Assembly: GCA_009928665.1 (NCBI GenBank) | Contig: SACF01000012.1 | Location: forward strand, 39,307 to 103,306 | Length of the DNA: 64,000 bases | From: Alphaproteobacteria bacterium | GTDB taxonomy: Bacteria > Bacteroidota > Bacteroidia > Bacteroidales > FEN-979 | Direction of reading: 5' to 3' | In this document: piece after piece, positions 35,723-44,593 of the stretch | Layout: every line of letters begins with the position of its first letter | How positions within the stretch are numbered: position 1 is the first letter of the stretch | Notes under the pieces: model-generated | What the model was told of the DNA's origin: nothing | Seen by the model: only the letters and a program-made list of their open reading frames with translations | Databases searched by the model: none | Made by a program: the position numbers and the translations under genes

Positions 35723-37216
35723 ATGGTACAAGGCGACAGCATTAAGTTAACATTTCCCAATAAGCTTGAATATTCCTATTTAGTCCAGCAATTTGTAAGG
35801 GAAATTGCCAAGATGATCGGCTTTACAGGCGATGAACTTAATAAGATTGATATTGCCCTTGAAGAAGCAGTGTCAAATGTGATGATCCATACCCATGATG
35901 AAGGGAACCCGACCTTCGATATTATTTGTGATCATATCGCAGGGGGTATCAGGATTATCATTAAAGAAATGGGTATCCCTTTCAACCCGGATGGCATCAG
36001 AAAATATGAGGTAAGTGGGAATCTCGATGACCTTTCAACTTCCGGTTTAGGTATTTACCTGATTCAGAATGTGATGGATCATCTTGAATTCCATAACCTG
36101 GGAACTCAGGGCAAGGAGACGGTAATGATAAAATTTTTGCCCGATGAGCTGCAAAAGGGTGTCGTGACCGATCAGCAGGTTGGGAATAAAGAACCTGCTG
36201 TCATTAAGGAAAAAATTGATTATACGGTCAGGGCGTTAGCCGAGGAGGAAGCCATAGAGGTTTCACGGTGTGCCTACAAAACACACGGCTATACTTTTTT
36301 TGATGATCATATCTATTTCCCGGAACGATTGGTTGAAATGAACAGGAAGCATGAAATGATATCTGCTGTAGCTGTAACTGCCGATGGGACGTTCATGGGC
36401 CACTCCGCCTTTCTGTATCAATATCCCGAGGATGTGATCGCGGAACTTACTTTCGTTTTTGTGAATGTGGAATACCGCGGACAGGGCGCTCTGAACCGGT
36501 TGGTTGATTATCTATTCACTGTTCCCAAAAAACGGGAATTGAGAGGAATGTATGCCTATGCAGTTACCAACCATCCATTTACACAGAAATCAATGATCAA
36601 ATTTCAGATCAACGATTGCGGATTATTGCTGGCAACAAGTCCTGCTTCCTGGAAGTTCAAGGGAATATCGGAAGATACTACGCAGCGGATTAGTGTCCTG
36701 CTTTCATTCAAGTACCTTGAACCCCCTTTGGTTTACGATCTCTATGTCCCGCCGCACCATCAGGAAATGGTCGAAAAGTTGTACCGTAATGTTGGCGCCA
36801 ATCACCGCTACTTGGTTCCGACTGCTGAACAGTTGGTTTGTACCCGGGCGGAGTCGGTGATCAGCGATGGGGCTAACGAACTGGAAGGCTGTGCCGAAAT
36901 TTTCGTAATGGAATTTGGTCAGGACCTGATCAAGCAAATACGTAAGTCAGTACGACACTATTGTCTTAATGGAATGGCAGCCATCAACCTGTTTCTGAAA
37001 CTGAAAGATCCGCTCTCAGCAAAATACACGGCCGAGTTGGAGAAATTAGGATTTTTCTTCGCAGGGATATTACCGGAATCAAGAATCGGGGATGCCATCA
37101 TCCTGCAGTATCTTAACAATGTGGATCTTGACTATGGTAAAATTCAACTGGTGACCGACATCGCAAAAGAACTGATGAACTATATACGGGAGCGTGACCC
37201 CAACATTATCGATTAA
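35723..37216 (+). CDS. RsbW-like ATPase fused to GNAT acetyltransferase
   Basis: 497 residues from MVQGDSIKLTFPNKLEYSYL. Residues 1-140 form a HATPase_c anti-sigma kinase-like domain: the N box EEAVSNVMIH (47-56), a G1-like loop EMGIPFNP (82-89, where the usual Asp is replaced by Glu) and TSGLGIYLIQ (106-115). A GNAT domain starts near 165 and contains the acetyl-CoA loop FVNVEYRGQGALNRLVDYLF. The final 150 residues contain a second, degenerate GNAT-like half. The fusion suggests acetyl transfer controlled by STAS partner binding. A polyamine-deacetylase-like gene follows after 13 bp, so both are probably cotranscribed. Confidence 0.8.
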   Translation: MVQGDSIKLTFPNKLEYSYLVQQFVREIAKMIGFTGDELNKIDIALEEAVSNVMIHTHDEGNPTFDIICDHIAGGIRIIIKEMGIPFNPDGIRKYEVSGNLDDLSTSGLGIYLIQNVMDHLEFHNLGTQGKETVMIKFLPDELQKGVVTDQQVGNKEPAVIKEKIDYTVRALAEEEAIEVSRCAYKTHGYTFFDDHIYFPERLVEMNRKHEMISAVAVTADGTFMGHSAFLYQYPEDVIAELTFVFVNVEYRGQGALNRLVDYLFTVPKKRELRGMYAYAVTNHPFTQKSMIKFQINDCGLLLATSPASWKFKGISEDTTQRISVLLSFKYLEPPLVYDLYVPPHHQEMVEKLYRNVGANHRYLVPTAEQLVCTRAESVISDGANELEGCAEIFVMEFGQDLIKQIRKSVRHYCLNGMAAINLFLKLKDPLSAKYTAELEKLGFFFAGILPESRIGDAIILQYLNNVDLDYGKIQLVTDIAKELMNYIRERDPNIID

Positions 37217-37229
37217 TTCAGGATCATAT

Positions 37230-38276
37230 ATGAAAGTTGTTTATTCGCCCTACCATATTCTGCATGACCCTCCCAAAGAATTTATTTCTAATCATATAGA
37301 AAATTACGGGGAATCTCCATTCCGGGCTGAACTGATTTTTGAAGCGCTCATGGATTTGCCTGGAATTGAGGTGATTCGTCCGGTCGAATTCTCAATCGAT
37401 CACCTTCTTAAAGTTCATTCTGAGGAGTATATAAAATACCTTGAAACAGCTTACGATGATTGGATTGAAGCAGGATTATGGAGCGAAGGGGTTTTGCCCG
37501 AATTCTTTGCCCTTGGCCGTATCCGGCAAAATTCGCCCGGGAAAAGTCCGGTTGGGAAGGCCGGCTATTACATGACCGATAGTTGCACCATGATTGTCAA
37601 GGGTACCTGGGAAGCTGTCAGACATTCAGCTTATACCGCGCTGACCGGAGCACAAAATCTCCTGAACGGAGATGCCGTGGTGTTCTCCCTTTGCAGACCA
37701 CCGGGCCATCATGCTGGGTACGACTATTCAGGCGGATATTGTTTTTTAAACAATGCGACTATTGCGGCAAGATATCTGATTGACGTTGGTTCGGCTACCA
37801 CATTTAGTCAGAAAAAGGTCGCAATTCTTGATATTGATTTTCATCATGGCAATGGGACTCAGGATGTTGTACAACGCCAGGAGAACATACTTTTTGTTTC
37901 TATTCATGGGGATCCCGATTACAATTATCCTTATCTGACGGGATCGGTTGCAGAGAATAGTGAAAAAAACATCAATTACCCTTTGCCTTCAGGAACAACC
38001 GATAAAGAATACGAATCGGTATTTCAGCTTGCAGTTACGGATATTATAAAATTCGGGGTCGATTATCTGATTGTTTCTCTGGGGGTTGATACTTTTGAAT
38101 TTGATCAGTTGGGCGATTTCAAACTGACTTCACCAGAGTACTCCAGATTGTCAGAAATACTGATTACCGAACTTGAAATTCCAATTCTCGTGATCATGGA
38201 AGGTGGATACAATACCGATTACCTCGCTGCCAACGTACTTTCTTTCCTGAGGCCTTTTATGCCGGACCCGGCATGA
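37230..38276 (+). CDS. Acetylpolyamine amidohydrolase-like deacetylase (HDAC superfamily)
   Basis: 348 residues from MKVVYSPYHILHDPP. The zinc-amidohydrolase motifs are complete: the His pair in CRPPGHHAGYDYSGGYCF, the Asp-His ligands in AILDIDFHHGNGTQ, the Asp ligand in VSLGVDTFEFDQLG and the terminal MEGGYNTDYL. The N-terminal GESPFRAE and the KVHSEEYIKYLETA block match acetylpolyamine amidohydrolases of the Mycoplana type more than acetoin-utilisation AcuC. It likely removes acetyl groups from acetylated polyamines or a related amine; protein substrates cannot be excluded. It pairs with the GNAT gene just upstream. Confidence 0.88.
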   Translation: MKVVYSPYHILHDPPKEFISNHIENYGESPFRAELIFEALMDLPGIEVIRPVEFSIDHLLKVHSEEYIKYLETAYDDWIEAGLWSEGVLPEFFALGRIRQNSPGKSPVGKAGYYMTDSCTMIVKGTWEAVRHSAYTALTGAQNLLNGDAVVFSLCRPPGHHAGYDYSGGYCFLNNATIAARYLIDVGSATTFSQKKVAILDIDFHHGNGTQDVVQRQENILFVSIHGDPDYNYPYLTGSVAENSEKNINYPLPSGTTDKEYESVFQLAVTDIIKFGVDYLIVSLGVDTFEFDQLGDFKLTSPEYSRLSEILITELEIPILVIMEGGYNTDYLAANVLSFLRPFMPDPA

Positions 38277-38302
38277 CCAACATGAAATAAAAGTGTTTGA
38301 GT

Positions 38303-39952
38303 TTAATTCAATCCCAAAACCTTTAGCCCCTGGTCGTAAACGATATCAACTGGGATCCGTGCAGTTTTCAACCGGTCAAGATCTGCCTGAAGCGACTCCC
38401 TGATCTTTCCGTTGGCATCCAGGTAGGTAACAGCCCCCTGGTAGTCACCGTCTCCTTCAATCATTAATACCTTGGCTGCCCATTCATTCATTGCGGTACG
38501 TATCTTATCCATGTTCACCCGGTAAGTACCTTCGGGAAGGCGTTCGAATGCTCCTTTATCTTCAAAATAGTTATAGCACATCATGTTGGCTTTCCCATGC
38601 GCACTTGCTGCGCCAAAACGGACCGAGCGGAAAAGTCCCGCCATGTATGTAATAAAGCAGTCTTCAACCGTAATATCTTTGATTTCACCCATCTCAATCA
38701 GTCTGGTAGTCATGTATAAACCAAGAATATCGGCCTTTGCTTCTTCAAATGAGGAATACTTCTCTTTTAATGCTTCCCTCACGTTACCTTTGCCGGTAAT
38801 GGTATTTTTAATGCCCAAACCGTGGGCAACTTCGTGGAACATAACGTTGGAGAAGAATGCATCAAATTTAATGTTAGCTCTTTGTCCTGAATCAATTAAC
38901 ACTTCCGAAATAGGCAACAGGATCTTTTCGAATTTGGCTTTCATGGCATTTTTCAATTGAAGCCTTCTCGATCCTTTCGCCAACTGCACTTTTTCATCAT
39001 TCGGAAGGTTGATCGCGATGGTCTTGCTGCCTTTATTCGCTTGTCCTGTAACGTAAATCACATCATATGCGTTGAGATCAGAATCGGTTCCCGGCTTCTC
39101 CTTTTTATATTTGGGATCGACCGGTAAATTCTTTTGTAATTCGGGAAGCAGGGAGGCGAATTTTGCGAGCCGCTTGCTCCATTCCTGGTCTTTTGCTAAC
39201 ACAACCCCTTCATAAGAAGTTTTATAACCGAAAAGCTCATCTTCATAATTTTCAATGGGACCAATAACAAAATCAATCGTATTGGTTTTCATATCCATCC
39301 AGGCCATATCACTGGCAAAATAATCATCGGTCAGGAAGGCCTCAGCCCGAAGTTCCAGGTATTTTTTTAGTCCGGCATCCTCTGCAAATCCTGCCGCTTT
39401 CTTTAACAGGTCGGCTGCCCGGGTAATCTGATCCTTGTAAGCTTCATGATACCAAACGGCTTTAAGAGACCGGTCATCGGCACGGCGAATCAGCGTGTAC
39501 TGGCTGGTTTTATTGGGATCATTCCATTTTTCGAATTCCTCTTTGGTCATGTCAGCAGGGTAAAAGTTTGCTCCGGCCGGTTTTTCTCCGTAACCTTCTA
39601 CAAAAGGTTTATTGCCATTCAGCCGTTCCCAGGGACCATAATTGATTTCTGCGAATTGACGGGTAATCGTGTCTTTAATCGAATCGAGAAAAGCGGTCTT
39701 ATCTCCAAGAGTCTGTAACCAGTATAGATTGTCAATGATATCGGCAACTTCGATAAGCAGCGGTATCATTTGCTTTTCTTTTTCTGTCAATTTACCCAGA
39801 TCGGTCGTCAAAGTAACGACTGCGAAATCATTCACCTTCGCCAGCATCAGCGAATCCTGCGGACTTAGGGAGGTCTTTTCACTTTTTGGTTGGCATCCTG
39901 CAACGACAAGGGTCAACAGGATCATGATCAGAGAAAGGTTACGGATTGTCAT
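38303..39952 (-). CDS. Lipoprotein metallopeptidase, M49 (dipeptidyl-peptidase III)-like
   Basis: 549 residues with a lipobox (LTLVVAGC, Cys 20), so probably membrane-anchored and facing the periplasm. The zinc site is FHEVAHGLGIKNT at about 375, with the second Glu in EEAKADILGLY about 40 residues later. This HExxH...E-x-x-x-D arrangement and the flanking YGPWERLNGNKPF, YEDELFGYKTSYEG and GKANMMCYNYF blocks match the short bacterial M49 relatives. The eukaryotic HExxGH spacing is not kept. The expected activity is removal of dipeptides from small peptides. Confidence 0.75.
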   Translation of the reverse strand: MTIRNLSLIMILLTLVVAGCQPKSEKTSLSPQDSLMLAKVNDFAVVTLTTDLGKLTEKEKQMIPLLIEVADIIDNLYWLQTLGDKTAFLDSIKDTITRQFAEINYGPWERLNGNKPFVEGYGEKPAGANFYPADMTKEEFEKWNDPNKTSQYTLIRRADDRSLKAVWYHEAYKDQITRAADLLKKAAGFAEDAGLKKYLELRAEAFLTDDYFASDMAWMDMKTNTIDFVIGPIENYEDELFGYKTSYEGVVLAKDQEWSKRLAKFASLLPELQKNLPVDPKYKKEKPGTDSDLNAYDVIYVTGQANKGSKTIAINLPNDEKVQLAKGSRRLQLKNAMKAKFEKILLPISEVLIDSGQRANIKFDAFFSNVMFHEVAHGLGIKNTITGKGNVREALKEKYSSFEEAKADILGLYMTTRLIEMGEIKDITVEDCFITYMAGLFRSVRFGAASAHGKANMMCYNYFEDKGAFERLPEGTYRVNMDKIRTAMNEWAAKVLMIEGDGDYQGAVTYLDANGKIRESLQADLDRLKTARIPVDIVYDQGLKVLGLN

Positions 39953-40007
39953 AAGGCATAGGTTTTAAAAAGTGTCAACGAAAATACGGAGAATAGTTGA
40001 TTTTTCT

Positions 40008-40015
40008 TAAGTTTG
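40008..40015 (+). promoter_or_regulatory. -7 box of the SPFH gene
   Basis: TAAGTTTG (TAnnTTTG) lies 39 bp before the ATG at 40055. No -33 TTTG was found at 20 bp. Confidence 0.5.
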
Positions 40016-40054
40016 TCCTGAATATTAGGAATAATAATTTAAAAAAAATGTACC

Positions 40055-40921
40055 ATGAGCAATGTAGTCATTACGACCGTTATAGCGATCGTTATTCTTC
40101 TTTTTCTGGCCGGTGTCAGAATCGTAAGACCCACACACAGAGGCCTTATAGAGTTTTTAGGGAAATACCGCAGGTTTGCTTTGCCAGGTTTTCACTGGAT
40201 CATTCCCGGGATTGAGAAGATGTACCAGGTGAACATCACTGAAAAAATGATCAATGCTGAGCCGCAGGAGATCATTACCAACGACAACCTGAATGCTAAG
40301 GTGGATGCCCAGGTTTACTTCAAGATCAACAATGATGAGGACAGCGTTAAAAATTCGCAGTATAACGTGAATAGCATCGAGTACCAGATCGTGAACCTGG
40401 CAAGAACCACGCTTCGTAACATTATCGGCACGATGACCCTTAAATCGGCCAACAGCGAGCGCGGGAAGATTAACAAGGAGTTGCATGGTACCCTTTTGGA
40501 AGAGACCAAGAGCTGGGGTATTCAGATCATCCGGACAGAACTTAAGGAGATCGATCCTCCCAAGGATGTTCAGGAGACCATGAACAAGATCGTCAAGGCT
40601 GAGAACGAAAAGATAGCTGCCGTCGATTTCGCAACGGCAGCGGAAACCAAAGCCGATGGTGAAAAACGTGCAGAAATTCGAAGGGCAGAAGGGATCAAGC
40701 AAGGAGCCATTTTAAAGGCAGAGGGTGAAGCCCAGGCTATCGCGCTTGTCAATGAGGCCGCTGAGAAATATTTCATCGGGAATGCACAAATCCTTCGGAA
40801 AATACAGGCGATGGAGACATCGCTGAAAGACAATGCCAAAATTGTAGTGCCCACAGGCGCTGATCTGGTTAATGTTCTGGGTGAGATGGCCGGTGTTATT
40901 CCCCTGAAGGAGAAGTCCTGA
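40055..40921 (+). CDS. SPFH/stomatin-like membrane protein
   Basis: 288 residues. One N-terminal membrane segment (VVITTVIAIVILLFLAGV) is followed by the SPFH/band-7 domain (RGLIEFLGKYRRFALPGFHW, then EPQEIITNDNLNAKVDAQVY). A long charged coiled coil follows (AAVDFATAAETKADGEKRAE, EGIKQGAILKAEGEAQAIAL). It has the stomatin/paraslipin layout and forms large membrane-bound oligomers that scaffold other proteins. No NfeD partner is adjacent, which is unusual for bacterial stomatins. The 200 bp that follow it hold nothing I can name. Confidence 0.88.
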   Translation: MSNVVITTVIAIVILLFLAGVRIVRPTHRGLIEFLGKYRRFALPGFHWIIPGIEKMYQVNITEKMINAEPQEIITNDNLNAKVDAQVYFKINNDEDSVKNSQYNVNSIEYQIVNLARTTLRNIIGTMTLKSANSERGKINKELHGTLLEETKSWGIQIIRTELKEIDPPKDVQETMNKIVKAENEKIAAVDFATAAETKADGEKRAEIRRAEGIKQGAILKAEGEAQAIALVNEAAEKYFIGNAQILRKIQAMETSLKDNAKIVVPTGADLVNVLGEMAGVIPLKEKS

Positions 40922-41121
40922 TAAAGATACAGGAATAATTGCAAAAAGACTTGTGTGGTCTCATGGAACTTCTGCAACGAGAGCAGGAAAGAGTCGTAGT
41001 ATGACCATATAGCATCTTGATGAACCTGGATGAATGCGCATCAATGTGTTGCTGAATATTGTAGTGCGGGAATTTATTTTGTGCAGACCCTTATCAATTC
41101 GATATAGGACTACCCATAAAT

Positions 41122-43572
41122 TCATGCCTGACCCTGTTCGGTGCGCCTGATGATCTCGTTCTGCAAATCCTCGCCTAAATCGTTGAAATAATCACTGTAG
41201 CCTGCAACTCTGACGATCAGATCACGGTACTTTTCCGGGTGTTTCTGAGCGTCGCGTAATGTTTTAGCCGACACCACGTTGAATTGGATGTGGTGCCCAT
41301 CCATTTTAAAATAGGATCGGATCAATGCGGAGACTTTGCGAATGCCGGTCTCGTCATTAAAGAAGTCAGGTGTAAATTTCTGGTTTAAAAGGGTTCCCCC
41401 GGTCCGGATATGATCGATTTTTGCCGCTGAATTCAATACCGCCGTCGGGCCTTTGGTGTCGGCACCCTGAACCGGTGAAATTCCTTCGGAAAGTGGCATT
41501 CCTGCTTTTCTTCCATCGGGCAAGGCTCCAATGACGCTTCCAAAATAAACATGACAGGTGGTTGGAAGCATGTTGATCCGGTGCCTGCCCCCCAGGGCAT
41601 TGGGCCGGTTATCAACGCTTTGAAAAAAGAGATCAAACGCCAGCCTGGCTTGATCATCAGCCTCATCTTCGTCATTCCCCCATTTCGGAGTCTCAAACAG
41701 CAGCAATGCATGCAAATCATCAAAGTCTTCGAAATTCCGGGTAAGCGCTTTTAACATTCCTTTCATGCTGATGGTCTTTTTTTCATAGACATGAACCTTC
41801 AGGGCAGTAAGCGAATCGGTCACGCTTCCCAGCCCGACACCTTGGATATAGGTCGTGTTATATCGCGCCCCTCCCGCGTTGTAGTCTGTGGCTTTTGCAA
41901 TGCAATCATCAATGATCAGGGAGAGAAAGGGAACAGGCAGATAATGGGCAAAAGCTTGTGCAATCAGGTTGTTACCCCTGATTTTGATGTTGATGAAATG
42001 GTTGAGCTGAAGATGGAATGCATGTACGAGATCACGGAATGTGGCAAAATCTTCGGGAGAACCTGTTTCAGGCCCGATCTGTTTTCCTGTCCGGGGATCA
42101 AATCCATTATGTAAAGTGATCTCAAGGATCTTTGGCAAGTTAAAATAGCCGCTCAGGATATAGGCTTCAGTTCCGAATGCACCGGCTTCGACACACCCGC
42201 TGGCGCCGCCTTTCCGGGCATCGGCTATCTCTTTTCCCTGCCTGACCAACTCCATAACGATAGCATCGGTGTTGAAAAAAGAGGGTTGGCCGAACCCGGT
42301 TTTGGTAATTTTTAAGGTCCGATGAATGAATGAATCCGGATTTTTTTTGGATATCTGTACCATTGAACTGGGTTGCAACAGCCTCATTTCTTCAATTACA
42401 TCGAGTATCAGGTAGGTGAGTTCATTTACCGCATCGGAACCATCGGGTTTGATGCCACCCAGGTTGATAAGTGAAAAATCAGTATAGGTATTGCTTTCCT
42501 GAGCTGTTACCCCCACTTTCGGAGGAGCCGGATGGTTGTTGAATTTGATCCAGAACGATTGAAGTAGTTCAACTGCGGATTCAGGCGTAAGGGTCCCGGC
42601 TTCAATCTCCCGTTGATAGAAGGGAAAGAGGTGTTGGTCGAGACGACCGGGATTAAACGAATCCCAGGGATTCAATTCAGAAATCACACCCAGATGTACA
42701 AACCAGTAGTATTGAAGCGCTTCGTGAAAGGTGGTCGGTGCGTTGGCAGGAACTTTTCTGCAAATACCAGCAAGCTTTCTGAGCTCTTTTTTGCGTCGGG
42801 AAAATTCAGATGATGTTTTTTTACGGGACTTCTCTCCAAAGTGCAGTGAATTACCTGCCATATCATATTCAGAAATACTGCCGGCAGGGAGGTCCTCGGA
42901 GAGTTCTGTTAACCAATCAGCATAACGATTTGCAAACATAATCAGGGCGTTGGCGGCTATCTCCATAGCTTTAAGCTCCTCCTGTTTCTCAAGTGCATGA
43001 GGATCCTCCAAAAGATCGATTCGATGGTACGATTCATGGATTTCATCAATCAGGTCAAGCATACCTTTATAGTAAATTTTATCACCGGCAACGGTATGAC
43101 CAGGACCCCGTTGTTCCTGAAATTCGGTGAAAACGCCCGCATTATAGGAATCCAGCCAATCCCCGGGCAGTGTCCGCATGATCCGGTCGCGGTTGCTCCT
43201 GCCAGTCCAGAAGGGTATTATCCGCTCCTCATAAAGTTTGCGTGTTTCGGAATCGACTTTGAAAAAAACTTTCTTCCGGGTATTCAGAATATCCAAATCC
43301 TCCAGTGTATGAACGCAGATCTCGGGAAAAGTGGGACACGCTTTTGGAGCGGGGCCCCGCTCTCCGACAATCAGTTCACCCTCGTTGTAGCATAACTTTT
43401 TATGGGTGAGAAAGTAATTCAGGCTGAGTGCGCGCATGACCGGAACTGAGACTTCACGGTCAATGCCGGTCTCATAGAATTCTGTGATCAGCATCGCACG
43501 TTCCGCCGAAATACAGTTCACAGCATTCAGGCTTTTTTCTCTCAATCGTTGAATACGGTCGGTCATGGTCAA
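41122..43572 (-). CDS. hypD: Glycyl radical enzyme, trans-4-hydroxy-L-proline dehydratase type
   Basis: The family removes water from trans-4-hydroxyproline to give pyrroline-5-carboxylate, anaerobically. 816 residues. The thiyl Cys460 and Glu462 lie in GASGCVEAGAFG, and the glycyl radical is Gly791 in RVAGYSDYF. Compared with C. difficile HypD as I recall it (C434, E436, G765), both sites are offset by exactly 26. D365, F366, H159 and F151 match the recalled active site. A basic insert around 246-268 explains the extra length. The activase lies 1 kb upstream, separated by an opposite-strand gene; proC is not in view. The assignment to HypD rather than another diol-dehydratase-like enzyme is strong but from memory. 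Confidence 0.78.
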   Translation of the reverse strand: MTMTDRIQRLREKSLNAVNCISAERAMLITEFYETGIDREVSVPVMRALSLNYFLTHKKLCYNEGELIVGERGPAPKACPTFPEICVHTLEDLDILNTRKKVFFKVDSETRKLYEERIIPFWTGRSNRDRIMRTLPGDWLDSYNAGVFTEFQEQRGPGHTVAGDKIYYKGMLDLIDEIHESYHRIDLLEDPHALEKQEELKAMEIAANALIMFANRYADWLTELSEDLPAGSISEYDMAGNSLHFGEKSRKKTSSEFSRRKKELRKLAGICRKVPANAPTTFHEALQYYWFVHLGVISELNPWDSFNPGRLDQHLFPFYQREIEAGTLTPESAVELLQSFWIKFNNHPAPPKVGVTAQESNTYTDFSLINLGGIKPDGSDAVNELTYLILDVIEEMRLLQPSSMVQISKKNPDSFIHRTLKITKTGFGQPSFFNTDAIVMELVRQGKEIADARKGGASGCVEAGAFGTEAYILSGYFNLPKILEITLHNGFDPRTGKQIGPETGSPEDFATFRDLVHAFHLQLNHFINIKIRGNNLIAQAFAHYLPVPFLSLIIDDCIAKATDYNAGGARYNTTYIQGVGLGSVTDSLTALKVHVYEKKTISMKGMLKALTRNFEDFDDLHALLLFETPKWGNDEDEADDQARLAFDLFFQSVDNRPNALGGRHRINMLPTTCHVYFGSVIGALPDGRKAGMPLSEGISPVQGADTKGPTAVLNSAAKIDHIRTGGTLLNQKFTPDFFNDETGIRKVSALIRSYFKMDGHHIQFNVVSAKTLRDAQKHPEKYRDLIVRVAGYSDYFNDLGEDLQNEIIRRTEQGQA

Positions 43573-43891
43573 GGGATTTTTTATAATCTTCGCACAACAT
43601 TTCTTGCACAGAATGCAAATTTAGAGCAAAAAGTATTCACTCACGGCCGTCATTGGATTTAAGACATGGCGCAAATTCCATCCTGAATTATTTGCATCTT
43701 GATGAAAATTGAAAGCCTTATTCGGTTTACTGCAGTAATCCCGCAATAAACTGCAGTCCAATCATTTCGGACAAGTTCCGATTTCGGTATAACAAAACTG
43801 GGATATTGTATATTTGTCCATAGTTTTATCGATGTCCGACCAAACAGGATCTGTTTTTAGGATTCTTACAGTCGTTAAAAACAAGATAATT
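43573..43891. promoter_or_regulatory. Divergent control region between hypD and the beta-barrel gene
   Basis: 319 bp without a gene. The minus-strand -7 box TAAATTTG (43616-43623) serves hypD and the plus-strand TATATTTG (43809-43816) serves the barrel gene. Between them are two identical ACTGCAGT palindromes (43729-43736 and 43750-43757) exactly 21 bp apart, and TCGGA-N5-TCCGA at 43767-43781. These look like operator sites. Confidence 0.55.
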
Positions 43892-44575
43892 ATGATCCGT
43901 ATCAGAAAGCTGATTTTCATTGCAATCGCCTGTGCGATAAGTCAAGCCAGCGCTCAGAATGGCATTGGATTACAGGCAGGTTTTTTGGGTACTTTTACCA
44001 GCGTTGCAGAGTACCCCCGCATCGGCCGCCTCGATCACCTGCTCGATTCGATGAATATTTACAGCAATGTTGGGTCTCTCCAGGTTGCAATTCAAACAGA
44101 GATATCTCTTGGCAAAGGAATTTACCTCTCTCCCGGATTTCATTATTGTCAAAAGGGATTTGCAGAAGTCGACTTCACAGATTCCACAGGTTATATCTGG
44201 TACACTCCTGCACGACAGCATTACGGCGGATTGTCAGTACTCATTGGTTACCGCTTTGCAATCCGCAACAGCCAGTTCAGGATCCAGATCGCAACCGGTC
44301 CACAAATTGATTTTGCGATCGGAGCACCCAATGAAGGGTCATTGTTTTCGGGACCTTATAGCAGGTTTTTTATGCCTTTTTCGAGATTTAACGAGGTGGA
44401 TGTAACCTGGCGGGCCGAGTTCGGAGTTTTTTACAAGCTGGGCCCGGGGGCGGTTGGTATAAAATTGAATTACCAGTATGGATTGAGTGATGTACTGGAA
44501 GATCCTTTTGTCGTAGCCAGAAGTCAGTCGGCTGGCTTTACAGCCGGCTACACCCTGTACCTTGGTAATAAATAA
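43892..44575 (+). CDS. Outer-membrane beta-barrel protein (porin-family, PorT-like)
   Basis: 227 residues from MIRIRKLIFIAIACAISQAS, which gives a clean signal peptide ending ASA-Q. The upstream in-frame codons lie in the leader after the -7 box. The mature part has the 8-strand barrel pattern of Bacteroidota OMP_b-brl proteins: GIGLQAGFLGTFT, VAIQTEISLGKGIYLSPGFHY, GLSVLIGYRFAI, WRAEFGVFYKLG and a terminal AGFTAGYTLYLG. The role is unknown. It sits between hypD and its activase on the opposite strand. Confidence 0.75.
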   Translation: MIRIRKLIFIAIACAISQASAQNGIGLQAGFLGTFTSVAEYPRIGRLDHLLDSMNIYSNVGSLQVAIQTEISLGKGIYLSPGFHYCQKGFAEVDFTDSTGYIWYTPARQHYGGLSVLIGYRFAIRNSQFRIQIATGPQIDFAIGAPNEGSLFSGPYSRFFMPFSRFNEVDVTWRAEFGVFYKLGPGAVGIKLNYQYGLSDVLEDPFVVARSQSAGFTAGYTLYLGNK

Positions 44576-44593
44576 TTAGCCCGATTTTGCACC

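Noticed and set aside
40922..41121. tRNA or small RNA gene in the gap after the SPFH gene
   Set aside because: No cloverleaf arms, TTCRA motif or terminator-like hairpin could be seen by eye.
43699..43712. FNR/CRP-like site TTGAT-N4-ATTGA upstream of hypD
   Set aside because: Only the left half fits TTGAT-N4-ATCAA; the right half has two mismatches, too weak to report as a site.
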